A DNA stretch of 64,000 nucleotides from Acanthoscelides obtectus. Lineage: Eukaryota; Arthropoda; Insecta; Coleoptera; Chrysomelidae. A program made the position numbers and the translations under genes. Each line of letters begins with the position of its first letter. Position 1 is the stretch's first letter. Location of the stretch: assembly GCA_963669975.1 (NCBI GenBank), contig CAVLJG010000004.1, positions 82,997,041-83,061,040 on the forward strand, given 5' to 3'. Shown here piece after piece: positions 21,158 to 30,815 of this stretch. A model generated the notes under the pieces. That model saw only the letters and a list, made by a program, of their open reading frames with translations, did no database searches and was not told where the DNA came from.

Positions 21158-24100
21158 ATGGGTAGAGATAAACGAGATATACCCAAACATCGTTGCGGAT
21201 TGAAAAAGACCACACGCGGCTTGCAGCCTTTGCCCCCCAGCGCATCTAGATGGATGAAGTTCAAGCGATGGGTGAAAATTTTGAGCTTACTGGATGAGAA
21301 GAACCGAAGATGCATCAGTTTCTTTGCTGGTACTTCTGAGATGAGGAACGAGTTCTACAGACATGTTAAGAATCGTGATAAGTATGTAATCATTTGCAAT
21401 TTATAAGTCATTATACAGGGTGCTACTTAAAGGCAGGCCATAATTAAAAGTGCGAATTCCTCAACGAAGTTCAAGTAGAAAAGTTCATATAAACACGTGT
21501 TCTCAGAAGTCTGCACTGGGACTACGTGTAGTATAGAATTCAGAAATATTTTACCCTGTTAAGCTGGTAATTGTGGGCATCAAATGTCAAATGAGTGCAA
21601 ACCGTCATGTTCTGTGGTTAGTGTAACTATTTTTTGAGATATTTCAATGTTTGGGTCAAAAGTAATTTTGATTTATATCCGAATAATATATTATAGTCTC
21701 CCAAGACTATTTGCGCTTAAATGCAGTTCAAATTCTGGAGGAAACCAAACGAAACCAGACTAGGCAGAAGGAGCAAGCATACGTTTTTTCAAAGTCTCAG
21801 TCTGTAGTCCCGATGAAAGTGCATACTAGAAGATGGCATAAGTTAGTTATTTGACAGTTCTGTCATTTATTTTTAGAGTCATTTTCTGAAAGTGGTGTCT
21901 GGTGTGGTACTAGACAGTTTCAGCCCGTGATATTTCTTGCGTAATTTGAAAAGAGTGTACCAAGCTTAATGAAGGTAGATCTTTCCATCGGTAAGTGTTA
22001 TTATTATGTTGATGTGATAATACAAGGGTGTCACTTTGGGGGCAATGTAGTCAAATGAGTCAAAAGTATCCACTAAGGCAAACAATTTAATGTAAACATA
22101 TACCATATGCTTGGCTCCTTCTACTCTATTCGAATTCGTTCAGGTACCCAGAAAGGAAAACCTTTAAGAGTGATTCGAGAAGAGCGTGGACCCGTCTTCC
22201 ATTGAATATACGCGATTTGTGGAACTGTTTCGTGTAAACAAAGAAATGGTGCGTTATGTAGTAAATGATATTCTTCAACAATTGGAGAATATCAACAACC
22301 CTATTATAATTAAATTATCAGTAAATAGCGATTCTTTCTCCACCTAACCTTGAATCAGCGCATGGGACAGCTCAAAGGTGTCAGCTATAACATTGTCAAT
22401 AGAATTAATTCCATATCTCTAAGCTGATAAAAATGAAACCAAAGCAACTTGTCGATTTTGTGGACTCAGCGATTGAATATAATCGTATAGATATGTAGAA
22501 TTCGATAAGTAATAAGTCCCACTGCTAGTTTCCAAGGTACAGAGTATACTATTCGTCATTATTCGTCAGAGCGGTCCGGTGGACCTCTGCTCTTAGTTAA
22601 GGCCCATATAGTCAGTCGATCCTACAATTGTAGGACGCCTTTATGGCCTCCTTGATTGTCATAGTTTCCTACTTCTCCGTGTAAGCGCTCTATTTTGAGG
22701 TTATGTCACAAATATCTATTTGCATCAAATTGTGCATGCTTTTGATTTATATCATGTTTTATCAGCCTGAAGTTTCCTACAATTTTAAAAGAAAACATAT
22801 CTTCATAATAGGAGAGCGCTGACGCTGACACAGAACAGGTGCAATCTAGAAATTTTTGAAGGAGAGAAAGAAGTATGACAATACAATTGTTGGAATGACT
22901 GACGCTACGGGCCTAAGTCTCGCCGGTCTGTTAGTCTGTCACGTCTGGCTACCCAGATACCAAACATGTTTAAGGGAAAAGGGAAAGAAGGAAATAAAGG
23001 AAGGAAGAAATAGAGCAAAGAAAAGAAGTAGATCATTTGAAATTGCTTAAGCATTACTGCTTTGACTACTCGAATTATTTTGTAACTCCAAAAAATAATT
23101 TTGATCGGTTTTGCATATTGAAATAATTTTGGCTGGTCTGAATTTACAATTTAATTTTGGTCACAGTGCGAGGCGCGGCCTGGAATGTTTGCGAACTTGC
23201 TCGACTGTGTAGTCTACTAAATCGGGCAACAGAGGGTTGCTGTGCGATTCCGCTTGATGGTAACGCCTGTTGTTTTACGTAATACATTAGATATGGGATA
23301 TCACGATCTCTGTGAATGGTCTCATTTGACATACCAAGGGGCGTTAGTAATTGTGCGTAGGGTTCTGTTTTGCAGGACTTACAGACTCTGCATGTGCGTC
23401 TTGGCAAGAAAACGCCAAGCCGCGCATGCGTAGGTGATTGCGGGTCTTATGACCATTTTAAACAAGCGAATCTTGTTGATAAAACTTAATTTTGAATTTC
23501 TGCACAACAAAGGATAAAGCTGCCGAAAGATAATTTGGAATTTTGTTTTCAAAATATCAGTATGTTTTTGCCAGGTCAACCCCTTGTCAATGATGACTCC
23601 AAGATACCTGACAGATTGCTCCCATGGTATACGAGTTCCATTTACTGATATCTCTGAGGGGGCACCGCGACGTTTTTTAGTACAATAGATTGCCTGCGTT
23701 TTCGAAATATTAATTTTGATCACCCACCGATCCGCCCACTCTAATAGTTCCTCCACCGCACTCTGCAGCCTGTCTTGAACCCTGTTACCAGAATAAGACT
23801 GGGCTAGCAATGCAGCGTCGTCAGCATAGAGATATAATACTTCACAGTTGCTGGGGCAAGGGACGTCATGTATATAAAGTGAATAAAGGATTGGTCTTAA
23901 GACCGAACCGTGAGGAACACCCGCTCTTACGGGCCGTGTTGTTGACAACACATTGTTAATTTTGATCCGAAACTTCCTTCCTTCTAGAAAAGATTTCAAC
24001 AGTTTTAGTATCCAAAATGGAAAACCCTTTTGGATGAGCTTATACAAGAGGCACATGTGCCACACCTTGTCAAATGCCTTTGATACATCTAAAAGCAAGG

Positions 24101-27100
24101 TACCAGTACTTTTGTTCATGGTAAACCCTCTGGTTACATGCTCCACCAGTCTAACTGTCTGTAGCTCCGTACTATGCTCAGACCGATCGCCGAATTGCAC
24201 GTCAGGAATCACATGGTGATCTGACGAGAAATTCTCAAGGTGACGACAAATATCGAACCTGCCTTCATTGGGATCATGGTGACTTCAGCGACCTTCCACG
24301 CCTTAGGAAAGTAATGAGTTCTGAGCATTGCATTGATTATTGCCACCAGATAAGTCAACGCCTTGAGCGAAAACAACCTCAGTGCTTTGTTGGTGATTTG
24401 ATCCTCTCCAGGTCCTTTACGCACCGTTAGGTACTTAATGTGGCCTTGGAGCTCTGATGTTATGCAAAACGGAATGTCAGAGGATTCCGTTGATGTGCTA
24501 TGCTGAGATTCATCTGAAGAGTCTTCCGTAGAAGAATCTTCTGAAAAGGAGTCACCGTTCCTCGTCAAGGTCATTGTTCAGATCATAATTGGGAGAGAAC
24601 TGCCTTTCCATGACGTCAGCAAGATCCTCCACTTTATCCTCAGTCCTGAAAAGTATGCCTCCAGGATCATGAATATGTGATAGTTGTTCTTGCCTTCCAT
24701 TTCTGAGCGATTTTGCCACTTTCTAGAGAGAAATACTTGATTCAAGCATCCCCGCCAGAAAGCCGCTCCACTGCTCATTGCGAAATTCATGAAGTGCATT
24801 TCTCACTTCATGAACGAGATTCGTCGCTCTACGAATGTCATCAGGATGAAGGTACAGAGTATCCCGGCTTAAAAAATGGGTCCTTTGACGGAGGTAAAAT
24901 ATGTCAATAGAAGCTTATGTTTGTTTTGACGTAAATGGGATCTGAATACATTTTATGCCTTCCAGTTTATCTATGCTAGTTTCACATTCGCTTGATTTTT
25001 ATAGATACACACTCTGAATCTATTGTTTATCAACACGATTTAGGACATTTTTGTTCATCTTAAGGTTCCTTGATCATAGTTAGTTATAATCCAAAATATT
25101 TGATAGCGCCACCCCTGGGGCAATTCAGTTGGATACAACCTAACGTCGAATCACAGTGATTTATCTGAATCACACAAGTAATTTAGGAGAAATTATAAAT
25201 ATTATAAGATCTATTAGCTGGTATATTGCCAGCTTCAATAACCGCAAATACTCGTTTGAATGAAGAAAAATTAAAAAAGAAAAATAAAAATAAAGATCAA
25301 AAGCGCACAAAAGTGATAGGTAAACTTAAGAAAATACAGAAGTACTATACTGAACCCGCGACTCCGCTCGCGTGGAAGTAGTGCAAATAAAGTACCTGTA
25401 TAGGTCATTCGTTTTGCATTGTGAAACTCGCAAAAATTCGATATTCAAAGTAATGCAATAGTGACTTGTGCAATGAATATTTTTTATCCAATAGTTTAAC
25501 AATAGTAGTTTCTCCTTAGAGATTCATTTGATTTTGATCTCCGAATGACCTTGGTGATCATAGTCAAGGTCATTGGCATACTTGAACATAGAATTGTTTG
25601 CTCTTTTATGTCCGATGTCAAAAATAGAGGTTTCTTTTTACCTTCACATGAGCTGGAAGGTCATATTGAAGGTAACGTTTAAGGTCATGATTAGGTGAAT
25701 GCTTTAAAACCTTACAAGTTTGTTCCACAACATTTTTCTCCAGGAACGTTATTTTCGAGATGCTGTTTAAATTGTTACATCTGTCCGCATTGAGGTTTAG
25801 TCGTAACGCTGATAGACAGGTCAGTTATTCACATTTATATACAGGGCGAGTTTTTTGTTACGCATATTATCTTGAAAAGTTAATCACAAATATGGTAGCC
25901 AATAGTGTGCTTCGTCTTTACCTTCACATGAGTTAGAAGTTCATATTGAAGGTAACGTTCAAGGTCATCGCTAGGTGAATTGGATCGACTTACATTCTAT
26001 TACAGATTCTGTTAAGCCCTTCCAAATATAGCAGTTTGATATAACATACTTTGGGTTTCTATTTTCAAACTGTTGAGATATTGAGCAATCTATTAAAAAA
26101 CGCTTAACTTTGACAATTTGCACCTCCGTAACTGATCTCGTTATAGCTTGAGAACTGAGTTTTATGTCAGAAAAATTTTATGATCCCACATCTTCTCCCT
26201 ATCTATCTACTTTTTCAATTTATTTTGTTAGTCTAGACCAGTTAGGTGAAAAATAAAGCTTCCGCCTTTAGTTGAGTACTTCGACAAAACTATGAAGAGT
26301 CCTCATTGCTTAAATTTTCTCGAAGTACCCAGCTAAAGGCGAATATATATATATATATATATATAACAAAAATTGGAACATAATGGGCAAAATCCGCAAA
26401 AAGTGGATTTGAGCAGAATAGGATAGGTAACCCGAGCGATACGTATTTCTGCTGGTTGGCTTCCACACATACATATATATAAACACATGAATGAATTATC
26501 AACATTTTCAAATGGGACACTGCATACTTTCAAACGTGTTGATTCTCCTTTTCTCAGGCTGGTTTCTGATATAAGGCTTAAGGGGTTCGAACAACTGGTT
26601 TTTGAGTTACTTAAAGCACAACGATACCTCCTTGACTTTCCGACTCTATTGGATAAAGTAGATTTAATTTATAATAAAAATACACAAATTTTAATCTGAT
26701 GTTACTAACTGCTATTTTTATTTTGAAAAGTAGTGTAATATTCTGCATTTACCTTGATAGACGAATTACAAAAAGGTCAAGTGTAACTCAAAAACCATTC
26801 GTACAAACTCCATGAGCATTATATCCAAGAATAGCTTGTTAAAACGAAAATCGAAGACTGAAAGTATACAAGGTGTCCCGTTTGGAAATTTTGAGATATC
26901 GTTCATTTTCCGTTCTTAACCACCCTGTATAGTCTCTCGAGAAAACTGAAAAGCTAAGTAGATAGGAAGAGAACTTGGGGCAATACGGTTCTTGCAAAAA
27001 TTCAGAAGTCTAGCTGTAACAGTTGCGGAGGTGCTGGTTGTCAAAGTTGTGTGTTTTTTCGTTAGACTATCATATATCTCAACAATTGAGAAATAAAACC

Positions 27101-29232
27101 CTACAGTATGTGACATCAAATTACTTCATTTAAAAGAGCCTGTCCGAAGCTGCAATAAAATATAGGTCTTTCCATTTAAAAAATGTATGTTTGGGTCATC
27201 ACTTAGGCCCGTATCGTCAGTCGTCCCTACAATTGTAGGGCTCGTTTATGGCCTCCTTGATTGTCATACTCCTTTTTCTCCTTAAAAAATTTCTAGATTA
27301 CACTTGTCCCGTGTCAGCGTCAGCGCTCTCCTATTGTGAAGATATGTTTTCTTTTAAAATTGTAGGAAATTTCAGGCTGATGAAACATGATATAACTCAA
27401 ACGCAAGCAGAATTTGATGCAAATAGATGTTTGTGACATAACGTCAAAATAGAGTTCTGACACGGGCCTTAGTTACATATGTATTACCATGTAGAATTTC
27501 CAAGTAAGGAGCGTACTGTTGCCTACACTTTTTGTATTTAACTTTTTCAGATACCTTGCGTAATAAATAACAGAGTGATGGATAGAGACCACATTTAAAA
27601 CTCACCTTGTATATATAGGAGATTATAAACGCATTCCACTAAGAACCTCGAAACTCTCCACTTCACTCACAATCGTTTCGCCATGACAGAAAAAATATCA
27701 TGACATGGTCCCCTCTTTACAGGTACGTGATACATCCATTCAGCAAGCTAAGCTACATCTTGGACCTGCTGTTTTTCTTTTCATGGGGGGCCCAGCTCGT
27801 CATCCTACCAGTGTACTACTCAGTGGCAGTCACTTTACATGACGTACTGAACCCAATTACAGCTTCCGCTCTGGCTACTATTCAAACAATATCTGTTGTT
27901 TCCCTCTTTTTCATCGGTTACATCAAGTACAAAACCAAAACAATAGTAATCGACCACAAAATGATCTGCTTGCACTATGTCAGGACATTCTTCATACCAG
28001 ACCTCATAGCAGTAGTTGGACCAGTCTTACACGTGTTTATGCGTACGGTCATGGTGACAGTTTCTATAGATGAAACAGACGAGTATGATTATATTCACTT
28101 TCTATATCGGTACTCAATATCATTCTGCTACGTAATCAGGCTGAAATCGCTCAAGAAAACCACCAGAGACATTTTGGTGGTTTCTGGAATGCCTGAAACT
28201 GTCACTTTTACTGTTGATCACTTATGCACAATGACACTAATGCTACATATGATGACTTCACTGGCTATTTCCATCCCATGGACGATTTACCACATAGATT
28301 ATCCTGAGGAGTCTTGGTTGAGACAAGCTAACATACACAATGTTACTCTTTCTGGTATTTCCACAGTGTACGGACATGGCTTTCTAATGACATGCTGCTA
28401 CTTTTTCGGATTATCTCATGGGGGCTATCACATAACTATGCCAAACGAAGAGATAACACTGTTCATAGTTTCATTTATAGGAAGATTATACACACTTTAT
28501 ATGATCGCTGACTTGTTGAGATTATTTGGTTTGGTGAATATATCAGAAAGCAGATACGAACATTTCCTTGTAATGTTGAAGGAGTACATCAAGTCAAAGG
28601 ATCTGCCTCCTCAAATGAGGGTAAAGGTGTTAAATTACTATAAGTACAAACTCCAAGGGAATTACTTCAGTGAAAGACAAATATTCGATACACTTTCGGT
28701 ACATCTCAGAATTGAAATGCTTTTATATCGCGCCAGAAACTTCTTGGCCAAGATGCCGGTACTTCAAGTTATACCCAGGGAACAACTTGGTGCGCTGATA
28801 GCTGAAATGCAGAATAAACTTTACTCTCCAGGTGATACGATTGTCAAAGAGGGACAGTTGATGGATAATGTCTACATTATAAAATGTGGTACTGTAGCCA
28901 TGTATCGCAACAACACTGAGCTGTGTCACATAGAAGATGGTGACACGTTTGGCGAATCTTTATTCACAGCAACTGGGAACATCCAATATCAGTTTACCTA
29001 TATCGCGATAGATTATTGTGAGATATACAATATCCCTAAAGATAAGTTTATTCAGGTTTTAATGGAATACGATGATGTGAAAAAATTCTTTGAAACCAGG
29101 CTTCACGGAAAGGAGAAAAAAATCGATCATTTGAAAAGGAGTTTATCGGAAACTAATGATATAGTAAGCCAATTAAAGAGTGGAAAGATACTGGAGAAGC
29201 CTAAGTTAAAACCCACCTACTTAGCTGAGTAA
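21158..29232 (+). CDS. HCN/CNG-like cyclic-nucleotide-gated cation channel, two exons, divergent
   Basis: Exon 1 is 21158-21381, ending ..GATAA before donor GTATGT. Exon 2 is 27723-29232, after acceptor CTCTTTACAG. The join makes AAG TAC, reading NRDKYVIHPFSKLSYILDL, and gives 577 aa. Exon 1 encodes an N-terminal HCN-type region (LPPSASRWMKFKRWVK). Then follow S1 at about 84-110, S2 about 124-144, S3 about 160-181, a weakly charged S4 (RLKSLKKTTRDIL), S5, a pore loop (CCYFFGLSHGGYH), S6, a C-linker (LPPQMRVKVLNYYKYKLQG) and a CNBD (GDTIVKEG...GDTFGESLF). It should be a plasma-membrane tetramer subunit. The usual CIGYG filter and the Arg after FGE are not seen, so a conventional conducting, cAMP-gated role is doubtful. 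The frame is intact, which argues for selection. Upstream non-coding exons are possible. Confidence 0.85.
21410..22600. other. First part of the channel intron
   Basis: No coding sequence recognised. TACAGGGTGCTACTT at 21413 resembles the tip of a mariner-type MITE, but no partner end was found. Confidence 0.4.
22601..22913. mobile_element. Harbinger-type MITE, copy 2
   Basis: 313 bp, starting GGCCCATATAGTCAGTCG and ending (inverted) GGCCCGTAGCGTCAGTC. TAA occurs on both sides (22598-22600, 22914-22916) as target duplication. It lies in the intron of the channel gene. Confidence 0.85.
23145..24800 (-). pseudogene. 5'-truncated jockey-type LINE reverse transcriptase
   Basis: Right to left on minus: a decayed segment before the polymerase (MEGKNNYHI, then DPGGILFRTEDKVEDLADVM in another frame), HIKYLTVRKGPGEDQITNKALRLF, FPKAWKVAEVTMIPMKAG, then FGDRSEHSTELQTVRLVEHV. 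The palm includes LLLDVSKAFDKVWH, AGVPHGSVLRPILYSLYIHD and LYADDAALLAQS. The thumb includes RYLGVIIDKGLTWQKHTD and RPAITYACAAWRF. The C-terminus after a frameshift near 23385 reads NETIHRDRDIPYL...RFSRLHS. The polymerase motif YADD is intact in a 277-codon open stretch, but frame breaks near 24215 and 23385 disable the ORF. It lies antisense within the channel intron. No poly-A tail or target duplication was identified. Confidence 0.85.
24801..26230. other. Intron DNA with a diverged direct repeat
   Basis: No gene. A block of about 65 bp (TACCTTCACATGAG..., AGGTCAT, TTGAAGGTAACGTT) at 25640-25700 recurs directly at 25918-25982. A related TGACCTTGGTGATCATAG lies near 25548. Confidence 0.45.
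26231..26463 (-). repeat. Penelope-like terminal module, copy 2 (broken)
   Basis: Shares GTCTAGACCAGTTAGGTGAA, the AAAGCTTCCGC hairpin (here one arm is shortened), (TA)n, ATGGGCAAAATCCGC and GGTAACCCGAGCGATACG with 19820-20190. The homology stops within TTGGCTTC, so the CTGATGA core strand of the hammerhead-like motif is missing. Confidence 0.6.
26464..27205. other. Intron DNA, no gene
   Basis: AT-rich. A 60-bp stretch at about 26869-26931 is bounded by ACAAGGTGTCCC and CACCCTGTAT, the tips of a mariner-type solo end or tiny MITE. Confidence 0.4.
27206..27468. mobile_element. Harbinger-type MITE, copy 3 (short right end)
   Basis: Starts GGCCCGTATCGTCAGTCGTC and ends ACACGGGCC, with TTA on both sides (27203-27205, 27469-27471). 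Compared with the 41209 copy, most of the right arm is missing, yet the last bases and the duplication remain. The deletion either preceded transposition or spared the tip. Confidence 0.8.
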
Positions 29233-29432
29233 CAAAATAATTGCTTAGTGATATAAGAAGATATATCAATACTTGCACGTAATTTTGACTTATTTACTTA
29301 AAGTTGGAACTTCTTTCAAGAGATATAAAGGGACGATGCAAGAATTGACATTGAACCACAGCTCGTATTTAGAATACTATGTTGTATTTTAGAAAAATGA
29401 TTGTTGAATATTTTTCTCAGGTCTGCATTGAT

Positions 29433-29438
29433 AATAAA
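29433..29438 (+). terminator. Candidate polyadenylation signal of the channel gene
   Basis: AATAAA about 200 nt after the stop codon of exon 2. It is the first canonical hexamer downstream. Confidence 0.5.
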
Positions 29439-30533
29439 CTGGATCGGGGACCATAGGGTTTTCTAGCCCTGAACATAATCCAGACGTAAAGTTGATCGTA
29501 TATATGACTTTTTTACTTGAATATTTCAGAACATCTTTATTTTGAAGTTTCATCAAACATACTCAATTTTGACGTCCTAGCAGATCACCATTTTAAAAGT
29601 AGTGATTTTGCATTCTAGGGTTTTACAATTACTCATAATGAGCCTTGAAATGACAAATCATTCCATTTAAAAAAAAAGGTCCAAAATAGAACCCTGTAGC
29701 TATTTTGAAATTTTCAAAATTTTGGGTGTTGCGTGAGGCGAGGGGTAGGTTGAAAGTAACTGTATATGTTCTGTATCTCAGTGTTATAGATTTGAAGCAG
29801 GAACTCACACCATTCGACTGAAATAAAAATATACTTGTAGTCTTGCGCGAGCTTATGCACCATCCATTATCTTTTAAAAGATATTCTAACCAATGCGCCA
29901 AAATCTCAGATATATCATCACACAATCTATGTAATCCATATCAAAACTTCGTGCAGGTATCTATTTTTTCAATGTTTGCGTTATTTGTGTTTCTAGTGCT
30001 CTGACCGTTATGTTTGTAAATAGGAAATATAGTGCAGATGTTTTAGGTTTTACAAACGTCTTTTCCAAATAAAGGTTTGTTAAAATGGTGGGTGTTTGAG
30101 GAGAAATCTAAGAAACACGCACATTGAGGGAAAGAGAAGTACTTACGTAGATTTTGGCATAAAACTCGATATAGAGAGGTTCTCTAGTATGAGAAACATA
30201 AAATCTGTTACTTTTATGGCCAAACTTCTAGAGGGCGCCACTTACAGCACTATATCGGTACTTTTTGTGCTGCCCTGTATACAAAAACTGACCTAAAAAA
30301 TTTTATATTCTCGTATTTCCACAACAAAAGAGGTTTATTTGTTAGAAGTGCCTAAAGCTAATACGAGTAGTTTTAAAGATATTTGTTTTTAAAAGCTCCA
30401 ATGCATTATTTGTACCATGATGATAAAACATTTTTATAACATAATAATCAAGTTGCTTTGGATAATATCTGAGAAGCGTTGGTTTTTAACAATAACAAAT
30501 GAGGATGGCAACAAAACTAATAAATGGAAATAA
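29439..30533. other. No gene seen
   Basis: AT-rich downstream flank of the channel gene. Small open frames (29629-29925 minus, 30096-30296 plus) have no recognised family. Confidence 0.45.
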
Positions 30534-30815
30534 CTACAAAAGTTGTTCAAAATGAGCACCACCTTGCCTAACACACTCTCGAGCTCGACGAATTAATCCT
30601 TGCTGCACTCTCCAAAGCATTTGGATGTTATTTTTCATTTCCTGGCTATGGTGGAAAATTCTTTGTCGAAGATCATCTACAGTTTCCACTGGCGTATTGT
30701 GAACGCATCGTTTTAAATCACCCCAGAAGAAGAAATCCATAGAATTTAAATCTGGTGATCTAGCCGGCCACGATAGAGGTCCCGAGGGGCCTGAACAATG
30801 ACAGCGTTCTCTTCT
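30534..30815 (-). pseudogene. Mariner-family transposase 3' fragment
   Basis: On minus: GPLSWPARSPDLNSMDFFFW, then GDLKRCVHNTPVETVDDLRQRI, ending VRQGGAHFEQLL and a stop at 30534. This is the third catalytic motif and C-terminus of the DUF4817-associated transposase family, also seen at 16716-17788. It joins without a gap to Sailor-like coding sequence at about 30810, so it is part of a chimeric locus. Confidence 0.75.

Noticed and set aside
27700..27722. ATG at 27700 as start of the channel protein
   Set aside because: This segment is the polypyrimidine/acceptor region, and the bases before 27723 do not match the family, while exon 1 at 21158 supplies the expected N-terminus in phase.
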